DNA of 64,000 nucleotides, from assembly GCF_000786655.1 (NCBI RefSeq), contig NZ_JROM01000022.1, positions 1 to 64,000 on the forward strand, read 5' to 3'. The stretch's first letter is position 1. The number at the start of each line of letters is the position of its first letter. The stretch is from Kocuria marina. GTDB lineage: Bacteria; Actinomycetota; Actinomycetes; Actinomycetales; Micrococcaceae. The notes under the pieces were generated by a model. The model had not been told where the DNA came from. It worked only from the letters and a program-made list of their open reading frames with translations, and searched no databases. The position numbers and the translations under genes were made by a program. Shown here piece by piece: positions 52,687-62,145 of the stretch.

Positions 52687-54120
52687 TCAGTCCAGGTAAC
52701 GGTCCACGAGCTGTTCGGCCAGGCCCGTGTACTGCCCGGGGCCCAGGTCGCTCAAGCGCCGGGCGGTGTCCTCGGAGAGGCCGAGGCCCGCGATGAACTC
52801 GCGCATCCGCTCGGCGTCCACGCGGTGGCCGCGGGTGAGTTCCTTGAGCCGCTCGTAGGGGTTGTCCATGCCCTCGCGGCCCGCAATGGCCTCCGCCCGC
52901 ATGGCGGTCTGCACGGCCTCACCCAGGACCTCCCAGTTCTGGTCCAGGTCCTCGGCCAGGACCTCCTGCGCCACGTCCAGGCGGTCGAGGCCCTTGAGCA
53001 CGTTGGACACCGCCAGCAACGAGTGACCGAACGCCACCCCGATGTTGCGCTGGGACGAGGAGTCCGTGAGGTCCCGCTGCCACCGCGAGGTCACGAGGGT
53101 CGCGGCGAGCGTGTCCAACAGAGAGCAGGAGATCTCCGCGTTGGCCTCCGCGTTCTCGAAGCGGATGGGGTTGACCTTGTGCGGCATGGTCGAGGAGCCC
53201 GTGGCACCTTCCACCGGGATCTGGTGGAAGTACCCGATCGAGATGTAGGACCACACGTCCGTGCACAGGTTGTGCAGGATCCGGTTGAACCGGGCCATGT
53301 CCGCGTAGAGCTCGGCCTGCCAGTCGTGGGACTCGATCTGGGTGGTCAGCGGGTTCCACGTGAGCCCCAGGTGGCTCACGAAGGACCGGGAGATCTCGGG
53401 CCAGTCCGTGTCCGGGGCCGCGGCGGTGTGCGCCGCGAACGTCCCGGTGGCGCCGTTGAGCTTGCCCAGGAACTCGGTGTCCGCCACGCGCTGCACCTGG
53501 CGGCCCAGGCGGTGCGCGAACACCGCGAGTTCCTTGCCCAGGGTCGTGGGCGTGGCCGGCTGGCCGTGGGTGTGGGACAGCATGGGAGTGGCCTTCGCGT
53601 CCCGCGCCATCGTGGCCACCGCCGCGACCAGTTCGCGCGCCGCGGGCAACCACACGTGGTTGATCGCATCGCGGATGCCGAGCGCGTAGGAGAGGTTGTT
53701 GATGTCCTCGGACGTGCACGCGAAGTGCACGAGCGGCGTCAGGTGCTCGAGGCCGAGCTCCGGCAGCCTGCGCCCGATGTAGTACTCCACCGCCTTGACG
53801 TCGTGCACCGTGACGGCCTCGATCTCGGCCAGTTCCGCGACCGACGCGGCGTCGAAGTCCGCGACGATCGCGCGCAGACCGCTCTTCTGCTCGTCCGAGA
53901 GGGGTTCCAGACCCGTGAGCGCTCGCTGCTCGCACAGGTGGATGAACCACTCGACCTCCACGTGCACCCGTTCGCGGTTCAGCGCCGCTTCCGAGAGGTA
54001 GTCCACCAGCACGGCGGTCTGGGGGCGGTAACGGCCGTCCAGCGGTCCCAGCGCGATGGCGGGTGACTGCTGGCTCAGGGCCACACGTCCGGAGGGGAGG
54101 GTCTGCGCGGTGTTCGACAT
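52687..54120 (-). CDS. purB: Adenylosuccinate lyase
   Basis: Cleaves SAICAR and adenylosuccinate in purine synthesis. 477 residues of the fumarase/aspartase superfamily. RYRPQTAVLVDYLSEAALNR near the N-terminus, THGQPATPTTLGKELAV with catalytic His, and the signature GSSTMPHKVNPIRFENAEAN with catalytic Ser are present. The length and the VHVEVEWFIHL segment fit the long bacterial type. GAGGG upstream supports ATG at 54120 over the one nine bases earlier. Confidence 0.93.
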   Translation of the reverse strand: MSNTAQTLPSGRVALSQQSPAIALGPLDGRYRPQTAVLVDYLSEAALNRERVHVEVEWFIHLCEQRALTGLEPLSDEQKSGLRAIVADFDAASVAELAEIEAVTVHDVKAVEYYIGRRLPELGLEHLTPLVHFACTSEDINNLSYALGIRDAINHVWLPAARELVAAVATMARDAKATPMLSHTHGQPATPTTLGKELAVFAHRLGRQVQRVADTEFLGKLNGATGTFAAHTAAAPDTDWPEISRSFVSHLGLTWNPLTTQIESHDWQAELYADMARFNRILHNLCTDVWSYISIGYFHQIPVEGATGSSTMPHKVNPIRFENAEANAEISCSLLDTLAATLVTSRWQRDLTDSSSQRNIGVAFGHSLLAVSNVLKGLDRLDVAQEVLAEDLDQNWEVLGEAVQTAMRAEAIAGREGMDNPYERLKELTRGHRVDAERMREFIAGLGLSEDTARRLSDLGPGQYTGLAEQLVDRYLD

Positions 54121-54302
54121 GGCCCTCATTCTTTCACGCGCCGGGGCGCCCCTCGCCGCGGTGAACGCCCTGCACCGCGGCCCTCGGGACGGCCGCGCGG
54201 AGCCTGGACTCACATGCTTCCGGGGCCGCCCGAGCGCAGGGTCGCCGCTCCCTAGCCTGGTCCCGTGGCGCCCGCGTGGTGGGGCGCGGGAAGGAACCGG
54301 TC

Positions 54303-54722
54303 ATGATACAACTCGCGAGCCCGGTGTTCCCGGGAACGTCCCCGTCGGCGGTCTCGGCGCTGGTCCACGAACGGCTCTGCGTCGTGGCACGTCATTACGA
54401 CGACGCCGCGGAGCACCTCGCGGGGCTCGCCTCCCGGATCGCGTCCCTCGCGGAAACCCACGGCGCCTGGGAGGGCCCGGGCGCCAGATCCTTCCGGGCC
54501 CGTGCCGATCGCCACGAACAGGAACTGCGCGGCGCGTCGCAGCGCTGCCGCGAAACCGCTCAACTCGTGCGAACGGGGGCGGCCGCGCTCGCGGAACGGG
54601 TCGCGGCGGTGGAGAGCATCGCCCAGGTGGGGGCTCCCATGGCCGCGGCACTGAGCACGGTGCTGGGCGTGGGACTCGCGATGGGTCACGCTGCGAGCGC
54701 GTCGTGGGGTGGGACGCCGTGA
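54303..54722 (+). CDS. WXG100-like helical protein
   Basis: 139 residues; AAGGA seven bases before ATG at 54303. It is almost all helix, with a W-E-G turn at residues 56-58 (THGAWEGPGARSFRARAD) between two amphipathic helices. This is the pattern of ESX/WXG100 proteins, extended at the C-terminus by a hydrophobic Ala/Gly segment (GAPMAAALSTVLGVGLAM). The next gene starts inside its stop codon and encodes a lipase-like protein, so they are probably translated together. No ESX secretion ATPase is in the window. Confidence 0.65.
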   Translation: MIQLASPVFPGTSPSAVSALVHERLCVVARHYDDAAEHLAGLASRIASLAETHGAWEGPGARSFRARADRHEQELRGASQRCRETAQLVRTGAAALAERVAAVESIAQVGAPMAAALSTVLGVGLAMGHAASASWGGTP

Positions 54723-56935
54723 CCGCGGCGACGCGGACGGTGCGAGGCCCGAGCACCGGACCCTCGGAGGACGCAGCTGTGCCGGCCGCGGGTGAGGAAC
54801 AGGCCGGGAGGTCGGCCGTGCCGGTCTCGGGAGGTGGCCCCGCCGCCGTGCCGGTTGCGGAAGATGTGGGCGCCTCGTCCCCGCGGGACACCGCCGTGAG
54901 CATGGAACACGGCGTGACCGAGGTCCATGGGCGGGCCGAGGACCTCCAGAGCGAACTGTTCACCCCGGGTTCCGGGGAGCGTCCCGCGCCGGACGGCTAC
55001 GCAGACCCGGAACGGGTCATAGCCGCCGCGGAAGGCGCGAGAACCAGCATGGAGGTCTCGGGTGGTGTCCCGGGCGGCGGCGCGTTCAGCGTGAACACGG
55101 ACGTCATCTCGGGGATCGAGGGCTCGCTCGCCGGGGTGGCCGAGACCGTGGGCGGCGCCCTCGCCGGGCTCGTCCCGGTCACCGCCGAACTGCACCTGTG
55201 GTCCCTCACGGGTCAACCGTCCCTGGCGGGTGCGGGGGCGCTCGCCGATCTCGTGAGCCGCGATCTGCTCGGGCAGATGGCCGGGCTGGAGGCCTCTGCC
55301 GCACGACTGGTTCTCGCGCGACAGAACTACGAGACCGTGGAGAGGGCATTGACGTCCCTACTGGCGGGGCCGGTGTGGGACTTGCCCCTGTACGGTGTGA
55401 CCCGCCCTCTGGCCCGGGATTGCGGTCGGACCCTGGAGGACCTGGACGTCGCACTGGCTCGCGCGGGGATCGACTCACCGCACGAGTTCCTCGAGCGGGT
55501 CCAACCGTGGCAGTACGGGCTCATCATCCGGGGAGGTGGGCCGCGCGGGACCGACGCCCTCATTCGCGGTCCCGGCCTGGACGATCTCATGGAGGGGCTG
55601 CTTCGGTACCCCGTCGTGCCCGGCGGGGAAGCCTCCGGGGCCCACACCGCCCCGGGAGCCGGTGCGGGCACCTCGGGAGCCGGTGCGGACGTACCAGGGC
55701 CCGGCGCCGTCGTGGCGGAGCCGGACGGGAGAACCGGCGGTGCGGCGTCGTCGGCGCCGAGGCCCTTGACGCTGGGCCAGCACGCGCGAGCGCTGGCCGT
55801 GGGGCTGCTCACCGCGTACGGCAGGTCCGAGAAGACCACCGGAGGTGCGGGCGACCCGTTGCGGGATGCCGCGGGGGAGGACCCCGGGGTGCTCGAGGCC
55901 ATGCTCGCACCCGCCGCGGCAGCCGTGCTGCCGGCTTCCCTGGCGGGCATCGCGTGGTGCACGCCGTATCGCAACGGGCGCCGGTTGACCCCGGCAGAGG
56001 CCTTCGACCGCGGTGTGCCGGCTGCCCTGCGACCGGCGCTCGGGCCGCGCGCGTTACGCGAGGCGCGCCGGGAGGTGTTCACCGGGGTGACCCCCGCCAA
56101 TGCCGCCCGCCACCACATGACGGGCATGCCCGAGCGGCCGCTTCCGGCCGGGGTGCGGCACGCGGGGGCCGTGCCCACCACGATCGCGGGGACCGCCGCG
56201 GCGCTCAAGGACGCCAAGAACATCGTCTCGGGCGCGGGCCCGGACGGGGCGCAGGTCGAGAACAGCACGGTCATGGTGCAGAAGGCCACGGACGGGAACG
56301 GGAGGACGGCGTACTCCGTGGTGCTGACCGGGACCGAGAAGTGGGAGGACAGTCCCGGCGTGCATGATCTGAAGGGGATCGGGCAGGGCATCACGGCGCA
56401 ACCGGACGCCGCCCTCACCGAGCTGCCCCAGGCGCAGCGCATGGCCGTGCAGGCCCTGCAGGACGCGGGCATCCGCCCCGGGGACACCGTGGTGCTCACG
56501 GGCCACAGTCTGGGCGGGATCGACGCCGCGGGGCTGGCCGCGAACCGCGCGTTCCGTGAGCGCTACGACGTCGCCGCGGTCACCACATTCGGTTCGCCCG
56601 TGGGGGACTTCGAGATCCCCGAGGGCACGTCCGTGATGGCCGTGGAACACGTGGACGACGTCGTGCCCACCCTGGACGGCGTGCCCAACCCGGATGCCGG
56701 CCACCGATCCACGGTGCGCGTGAACACCCCCTACCAGGATGCGCTGACCCTGAAGCAGGGGGTCGCGGGGGTCGGGGCGCATGAGATGTACGTGTACACG
56801 GTGGGCGCCCAGGGGATCACCGATTCGCGCCACCCGGCCGTGGTGGCTCATGAGCGGCGGCTCGCGGACGCGGTGCCCCATGGGCCCGGGACGCGCACCG
56901 AAACGTACGTCTACCAGGGACGGGAGGAACACTGA
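54719..56935 (+). CDS. Large lipase-domain protein paired with a WXG-like protein
   Basis: 738 residues from GTG at 54719 (4-nt overlap). Residues 1-110 are disordered and acidic/Ala-rich. ~120-240 form long helices (SGIEGSLAGVAETVGGALAG; GLEASAARLVLARQNYETVE) recalling secreted ESX substrates. A linker of Gly/Ala repeats lies near 310-345. The C-terminal ~250 residues are an alpha/beta hydrolase of lipase-3 type. The nucleophile elbow GHSLGG is at 595-600 (Ser597), likely Asp646/647 in VDDVVP, and His688 in AHEMYVY. There is no Sec signal peptide, consistent with type VII export or intracellular action. Esterase or phospholipase activity is inferred. Confidence 0.7.
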   Translation: MTAATRTVRGPSTGPSEDAAVPAAGEEQAGRSAVPVSGGGPAAVPVAEDVGASSPRDTAVSMEHGVTEVHGRAEDLQSELFTPGSGERPAPDGYADPERVIAAAEGARTSMEVSGGVPGGGAFSVNTDVISGIEGSLAGVAETVGGALAGLVPVTAELHLWSLTGQPSLAGAGALADLVSRDLLGQMAGLEASAARLVLARQNYETVERALTSLLAGPVWDLPLYGVTRPLARDCGRTLEDLDVALARAGIDSPHEFLERVQPWQYGLIIRGGGPRGTDALIRGPGLDDLMEGLLRYPVVPGGEASGAHTAPGAGAGTSGAGADVPGPGAVVAEPDGRTGGAASSAPRPLTLGQHARALAVGLLTAYGRSEKTTGGAGDPLRDAAGEDPGVLEAMLAPAAAAVLPASLAGIAWCTPYRNGRRLTPAEAFDRGVPAALRPALGPRALREARREVFTGVTPANAARHHMTGMPERPLPAGVRHAGAVPTTIAGTAAALKDAKNIVSGAGPDGAQVENSTVMVQKATDGNGRTAYSVVLTGTEKWEDSPGVHDLKGIGQGITAQPDAALTELPQAQRMAVQALQDAGIRPGDTVVLTGHSLGGIDAAGLAANRAFRERYDVAAVTTFGSPVGDFEIPEGTSVMAVEHVDDVVPTLDGVPNPDAGHRSTVRVNTPYQDALTLKQGVAGVGAHEMYVYTVGAQGITDSRHPAVVAHERRLADAVPHGPGTRTETYVYQGREEH

Positions 56936-56979
56936 CGCACCGACGAAGTGGGGCGGTCCCTGGCGTTAGCATGGCAGCT

Positions 56980-58140
56980 ATGGAAACTTCCACGCCCGCT
57001 TTCGGATCGCAGGGGTCACCGCAGCGGACCACGCGCGTTACGCCGCGGGCGGCGCTCGGCAAGCTCCCCGCGTACGCCGCGGGCAAGTCGGCCGCCGAGA
57101 TCCCCGGTCTCGTGGCCTACAAGTTGGCATCCAACGAGAACCCCTTCGGTCCCGTTCCGGCTGTCCGGGACGCGCTCGCGTCCTTCGACGCCTACAACCG
57201 CTATCCGGATCCCGCCGCGAGCGCCCTGCGTGAGGCCCTGGCGCAGTACCTGGACGTCCCCGCGCAGGACGTCGTGGCCGGTGCGGGCAGCCTGGGCGCA
57301 CTCAACCAACTGCTCGCGGCCTTCGCCGGTTCCGGGGAGGACGGTCGCCCGGACGAGGTGATCCACGCGTGGCGCTCGTTCGAGGCGTATCCGATCTCGG
57401 TGGGTCTGGCCGGCGCGCTCGGCGTGCAGGTGCCCAACCTCCCGGACGGCTCGCACGATCTCGACGCGATGGCCCGCGCCGTCACCGACCGCACGCGGGT
57501 CATCCTGCTGTGCACCCCCAACAACCCCACGGGCCCCAGCCTGCGCGACGACGCCGTGCGCGAGTTCCTGAAGCGGGTCCCGTCCCACGTGGTGGTCGTC
57601 GTGGACGAGGCGTACTGGGAGTTCCAGCGCGCCGAGGGCCTGGCCGACGGAATCGAGCTCTACCGTGATCACCCCAATGTGGTCTCCCTGCGCACGTTCT
57701 CCAAGGCCCACGGTCTGGCCGGGCTGCGGGTGGGTTACACCGTGGCCCAGCAGGAGGTCACGCAGTACCTGCGCCAGAGCGCGCCGGCGTTCAGCGTCAC
57801 GGAGGTGGCCCAGCTCGCCGCGATCGCGTCTCTCACGCACATCGACCAGGTCGAGGAACGGGTCCAGCGGGTCGTGAACGAACGGGAGCGCGTGCTGCGC
57901 GGGCTCGACGACCTGGGCTGGCAGTGCCCGCCCACCCAGGCGAACTTCGTGTGGCTGCCGCTCGGGGAGCACAGCGAGGCGTTCTCCCAGCTGTGCGATC
58001 AGCACGCCCTGTCCGTGCGGCGTTTCGGTGCGGAAGGGGTGCGCGTGAGTTTCGGGGAGCCCGAGGCGAACACCCGGTTCCTGGAACTGTGCGCCGCGTT
58101 CCCGCACCCCAGCACCATGCCCCTGCCCGGGCAGCCCTGA
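56980..58140 (+). CDS. hisC: Histidinol-phosphate/aromatic aminotransferase
   Basis: A 386-residue fold-type I PLP enzyme. YKLASNENPFGP near the start, LCTPNNPTGPSLRDDAV, VVVVDEAYWEFQ, and SLRTFSKAHGLAGLRVGY with the Schiff-base Lys are present. HisC and the aromatic aminotransferase Pat are hard to tell apart by motif. The position before 2-oxoacid dehydrogenase genes and outside a his operon makes a Pat-like role plausible. ATG at 56980 or 56971; neither has a clear ribosome site. Confidence 0.82.
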   Translation: METSTPAFGSQGSPQRTTRVTPRAALGKLPAYAAGKSAAEIPGLVAYKLASNENPFGPVPAVRDALASFDAYNRYPDPAASALREALAQYLDVPAQDVVAGAGSLGALNQLLAAFAGSGEDGRPDEVIHAWRSFEAYPISVGLAGALGVQVPNLPDGSHDLDAMARAVTDRTRVILLCTPNNPTGPSLRDDAVREFLKRVPSHVVVVVDEAYWEFQRAEGLADGIELYRDHPNVVSLRTFSKAHGLAGLRVGYTVAQQEVTQYLRQSAPAFSVTEVAQLAAIASLTHIDQVEERVQRVVNERERVLRGLDDLGWQCPPTQANFVWLPLGEHSEAFSQLCDQHALSVRRFGAEGVRVSFGEPEANTRFLELCAAFPHPSTMPLPGQP

Positions 58141-58234
58141 GACCGTTACGAGTACCGAGACCCCCGCGCACGCCCGGATCGCCGTGACGGCGGCGAGACG
58201 GCAGGCGAGGACAGCGGAAGGACCGACACCACCC

Positions 58235-59416
58235 ATGGCATCACGCACCCACGCAGGCGCCGTGCCCAGCACGCTCCCGCGGCACCAGATCCTGGACGAA
58301 CAGGGGGCGATCGCGGACGACCCCCTGTTGTCCCCGTACGTCGCGGACGTCACGGTCGAACAGTTGCAGCACCTCTACCGTTCCATGACCGCGGCGCGGC
58401 GCGTGGACGAGGAGGGGACCTCGCTGCAGCGCCAGGGCCAGCTCGTGCTGTGGGTGCCCCTGCGGGGTCAGGAGGCCGCCCAGGTCGGATCCGTGTGGCC
58501 CACGCTGCCCACCGACCGGATCTTCCCGTCCTACCGCGAACACGCCGTGGCCTTCGAGCGCGGTTTGGCGCCGTCCGATCTGATGCGGTTGTTCCGCGGG
58601 ATCACGGCCGGGGGTTGGGACCCGGAGGAACACAACCTGAACCTCTACACCATGGTGCTCGCCTCCCAGGTCCCGCACGCGGTGGGTTACGCCATGGGAA
58701 CCGCCCTGGACCGCAAGGCCGCCCAGGATGCGGGCACCCCGCCGGAGACGGACCCGGAGGCCGTGATCGCGTACTTCGGGGACGGCGCGAGCACCGAGGG
58801 CGAGATCCACGAGTCCATGGTCTTCGCGGCGTCCTACGACGCCCCCGTGCTGTTCTTCATCCAGAACAACCAGTGGGCCATCTCCGTCCCGTTCGCGACC
58901 CAGTCCCGTGTGCCCCTGGCCACGCGCGCGGCCGGTTACGGCTTCGAGGGGTTGCGCGTGGACGGCAACGACATCCTGGGCGTCGTCGCCGCCACGCGGT
59001 ACGCGCTCGAGAAGATCCGCGCGGGGGAGGGGCCCGTGCTGATCGAGGCGGAGACCTACCGCATGGGGGCCCACACCACGGCGGACGATCCCACCAAGTA
59101 CCGCGAACGGGACGAGGAAGAACAGTGGGGTCACCTGGATCCCGTGGACCGGCTGCGGGCCCACTTGCGGGACGCCCACGGGGTCGAGGACGAGTTCTTC
59201 GAGACCGTGGCGCGCGAGAACGACGAGATCGCGCAGCGCATGCGCGCGGACGTCCTGGCCATGACCCCGCCCCGGTTCGAGGACTCCTTCGCCAAGGCGT
59301 ACGCCGAGCAGCATTCACTGGTGGACGCCGAACGCGCCGAGTACCTGGACTACCAGGTGGGCTTCGCACCCCAGGACGAGATGGACACCCACGACACCCG
59401 AGGAGCCGGCGCGTGA
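58235..59416 (+). CDS. 2-oxoacid dehydrogenase E1 alpha subunit
   Basis: 393 residues. The thiamine diphosphate motif is AYFGDGASTEGEIHESMVFA through FFIQNNQWAIS. RIFPSYREHAVAFERG and YRMGAHTTADDPTKYR (phospho-loop) are typical of the heterotetrameric pyruvate or branched-chain enzyme. In mycobacteria the homologous PdhABC operon is a branched-chain oxoacid dehydrogenase. That activity would supply primers for the branched fatty acids characteristic of Micrococcaceae. It overlaps E1 beta by 4 nt. Confidence 0.88.
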   Translation: MASRTHAGAVPSTLPRHQILDEQGAIADDPLLSPYVADVTVEQLQHLYRSMTAARRVDEEGTSLQRQGQLVLWVPLRGQEAAQVGSVWPTLPTDRIFPSYREHAVAFERGLAPSDLMRLFRGITAGGWDPEEHNLNLYTMVLASQVPHAVGYAMGTALDRKAAQDAGTPPETDPEAVIAYFGDGASTEGEIHESMVFAASYDAPVLFFIQNNQWAISVPFATQSRVPLATRAAGYGFEGLRVDGNDILGVVAATRYALEKIRAGEGPVLIEAETYRMGAHTTADDPTKYRERDEEEQWGHLDPVDRLRAHLRDAHGVEDEFFETVARENDEIAQRMRADVLAMTPPRFEDSFAKAYAEQHSLVDAERAEYLDYQVGFAPQDEMDTHDTRGAGA

Positions 59417-60387
59417 CACAGTTGACCGTGGCCAAGGCCATCAATGCCGGGCTCGCACGGGCCATGGAGGAAAACCCCAAGGTCATGCTCATGGGGGAGG
59501 ACATCGGCTCCCTGGGCGGCGTGTACCGCGTGACCGAGGGACTCAAGTCCAGGTTCGGTGCGCACCGAGTCCTGGACACACCCCTCGGTGAAGCGGGGAT
59601 CGTGGGCACCGCGGTGGGTCTCGCCGAGCGCGGCTACCGGCCCGTGTGCGAGATCCAGTTCGATGGGTTCACTTTCCCGGCGTTCAACCAGATCACGACC
59701 CAGCTGGCCAAGATCCACGCCCGCTCGGACGGGCAGCTCACGGTTCCCGTGACGATCCGCATCCCGTACGGAGGTGTGATCGGCTCCGTGGAACACCACT
59801 CGGAATCCCCGGAGGCGCTGTTCGCCCACACGGCGGGACTGCGCCTGCTCGCGCCGTCGAACGCGCAGGACGCCTACTGGATGTCGCAACAGGCCATCGC
59901 GTGCGACGACCCCGTCATCATCTTCGAACCCAAGCGCCGGTACTGGCTCAAGGGCGAGGTGGACGAGAAGACTTCCCCGGGGGACCCGTTCAAGGCCTCC
60001 GTGATCCGCGAGGGTGAGGAAGCCACGATCGTGGCGTGGGGACCGCTCGTGCCCGTGGCGCTCGCCGCCGCCGAGGCCGCCCGGGAGGACGGGCGCAACG
60101 TGGAGGTCATCGACCTGCGCAGCCTGTCACCCATCGACTTCGACACCGTCACGGCGTCCGTGCGCAAGACAGGTCGCCTGGTGATCGCCCACGAGGCCCC
60201 CACGTTCGGTGGTCTGGGCGGGGAGATCGCCGCGCGCGTCACCGAGCGTGCGTTCTACTCGCTCGAGGCTCCCGTGCTGCGCGTGGGCGCCTACCATCTG
60301 CCCTATCCTCCCGCCGCCGTGGAGGAGAACTACGTCCCGGATCTGGACCGGGTGCTCGAAGCACTCGACCGTTCCTTCGCCTACTAG
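59413..60387 (+). CDS. 2-oxoacid dehydrogenase E1 beta subunit
   Basis: 324 residues from GTG at 59413. VMLMGEDIGSLGGVYRVTEG, DTPLGEAGIVGTAVGLAERG, CEIQFDGFTFPAFNQI and EVIDLRSLSPIDFDTV are the conserved E1 beta blocks, including the thiamine-activating Glu. HEAPTFGGLGGEIAA and APVLRVGAYHLPYPP close the protein. It forms an alpha2beta2 tetramer with the preceding gene product. Confidence 0.92.
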   Translation: MTQLTVAKAINAGLARAMEENPKVMLMGEDIGSLGGVYRVTEGLKSRFGAHRVLDTPLGEAGIVGTAVGLAERGYRPVCEIQFDGFTFPAFNQITTQLAKIHARSDGQLTVPVTIRIPYGGVIGSVEHHSESPEALFAHTAGLRLLAPSNAQDAYWMSQQAIACDDPVIIFEPKRRYWLKGEVDEKTSPGDPFKASVIREGEEATIVAWGPLVPVALAAAEAAREDGRNVEVIDLRSLSPIDFDTVTASVRKTGRLVIAHEAPTFGGLGGEIAARVTERAFYSLEAPVLRVGAYHLPYPPAAVEENYVPDLDRVLEALDRSFAY

Positions 60388-60441
60388 AGCATCCACCCCA
60401 TCGTGATCCGGCGCGAACACGGTGGCCCGGAGGGAGAAGTC

Positions 60442-62016
60442 ATGTCCCAGGTATTCACACTGCCCGACGTGGGTGAGGGTCTGACCGAGGCCGACATCCT
60501 GGCCTGGAAGGTGTCCGAGGGGGACACCGTGTCCGTCAACCAGGTGCTCGTGGAGATCGAGACCGCCAAGTCCGTGGTGGAACTGCCCTCCCCGTTCGAG
60601 GGCACGGTCCAGGAGATCCTGGTCGGCGAGGGGGACACCGTGGAGGTGGGCACCCCCATCATCTCGGTGAGCTCCGCGGACGACGCTCCCGCCGGCGCCA
60701 CGGACCCGGGCTACACGGGTTCCGCCCCGGAGGACGGTCTCGCCGACGCTCCCGTGCCGGACACCGCGGCGTCGTCCGGTGAGGAGGCGACGTCGGGTTC
60801 GGGGCGCAGCATGGACTCGGCCCAGGGCAAGGCGCTCGTGGGTTCGGGCCCCAAGGCGGACCCGGTGCGCAGGCGGCGTCGTACCCGCGTGGGCATGCGC
60901 ACGGACGCCGAGGCCCCCCAGGGACTCAGCGCGTCGACCTCCCGCGCCGACGACGCCGCGGGGCCGGGCGACGAGCGTAAGCACGGGTGGGCGGACCGGT
61001 TGTCCAAGACGGGCCTGGGAAGCGCGGCCGCGGATCTCGCCGAGAAGGCCGGGAAGATCCGGGACCGCGGGGAGTCGTGGTTGAAGTCCCGGGACGAGCC
61101 CGCCCAGCAGTGGCCCGCCTCGGCGTCGATCCCGCGCCGGCCGAACCTGGCCAAGCCCCCGGTGCGTAAAGCGGCCAAGGAGATGGGCATCGACCTCGCG
61201 GACGTCCAGGCCACCGGCGACGGCGGCCAGGTCACCAAGCGCGATCTGCTCGCCTACGCGGCGCACCTGCGCGAGGTGGAGGACGGACCGGACACGTTCT
61301 GGACCCACACCGGTCAACCGACCAATGCGCGCGAGGAACGCATCCGCGTCAAGGGCGTGCGCAAGGCGACCGCCCAGAACATGGTCAAGTCCGCGTTCAG
61401 CGCGCCCCACGTGTCGATCTTCGTGGACGTGGACGCCTCCCGGACCATGGAGTTCGTCAAGCGGCTCAAGCAGTCCCCGCACTTCGAGGGTGTGAAGGTC
61501 ACGCCGCTGTTGATCCTGGCCAAGGCCGTGATCTGGGCGGCCGCCCGCAACCCGCAGGTCAATGCCACGTGGACCGACACCGAGATCATCATCAAGCGCT
61601 ACATGAACCTGGGCATCGCCGCGGCCACGCCCCGGGGTCTGCTGGTGCCCAACATCAAGGACGCGCAGGACCTCAGCCTCCGGGAACTGGCCATCGCGCT
61701 GCACGAGTTGACGCAGACCGCGCGTGCCGGGCGCACCCAGCCCGGGGACATGCAGGGCGGGACGCTGTCCATCACGAACATCGGTGCACTGGGTATCGAT
61801 ACGGGAACCCCGATCATCAACCCCGGTGAAGCGGCCATCGTGGCCTTCGGGACCATCAAGCAGAAGCCGTGGGTCGTGGACGGGGACGTCATCCCCCGCT
61901 GGATCACGACTCTGGCGGGTTCGTTCGACCACCGCGTGGTGGACGGTGACCTCTCCGCACGGTTCATGGCGGACGTGGCCCGGATCCTCGAGGAGCCCGC
62001 GCTGCTGCTGGACTGA
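60442..62016 (+). CDS. 2-oxoacid dehydrogenase E2 acyltransferase
   Basis: 524 residues; GGAGA before ATG at 60442. One N-terminal lipoyl domain ([20 protein letters not shown], lipoyl-Lys in ETAKS) is followed by a ~120-residue disordered linker and a peripheral-subunit-binding domain ([31 protein letters not shown]). The catalytic domain ends in [17 protein letters not shown] with the His-Asp pair. Two recurrent 11-mers (60766, 60949) fall in the linker in different frames (AASS and DDAA). E3 is not encoded here. Confidence 0.92.
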   Translation: MSQVFTLPDVGEGLTEADILAWKVSEGDTVSVNQVLVEIETAKSVVELPSPFEGTVQEILVGEGDTVEVGTPIISVSSADDAPAGATDPGYTGSAPEDGLADAPVPDTAASSGEEATSGSGRSMDSAQGKALVGSGPKADPVRRRRRTRVGMRTDAEAPQGLSASTSRADDAAGPGDERKHGWADRLSKTGLGSAAADLAEKAGKIRDRGESWLKSRDEPAQQWPASASIPRRPNLAKPPVRKAAKEMGIDLADVQATGDGGQVTKRDLLAYAAHLREVEDGPDTFWTHTGQPTNAREERIRVKGVRKATAQNMVKSAFSAPHVSIFVDVDASRTMEFVKRLKQSPHFEGVKVTPLLILAKAVIWAAARNPQVNATWTDTEIIIKRYMNLGIAAATPRGLLVPNIKDAQDLSLRELAIALHELTQTARAGRTQPGDMQGGTLSITNIGALGIDTGTPIINPGEAAIVAFGTIKQKPWVVDGDVIPRWITTLAGSFDHRVVDGDLSARFMADVARILEEPALLLD

Positions 62017-62145
62017 CGGCTAGCTCGACGGCGCGGCATGCTCGCCGGGACGTCCGCGGGCGCGCCGGTCTGCGCAGGTGACGGGTGCACCCGCGCTCGG
62101 GCCGGGGCGACGTCGCGGGCCCCGCGCCGCAAGCGCGGCACCCGT

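Noticed and set aside
1267-60959. Recurrent 11-mer as a KOPS, Chi or other polarity signal
   Set aside because: The 13:11 orientation split in one contiguous window shows no strand bias.
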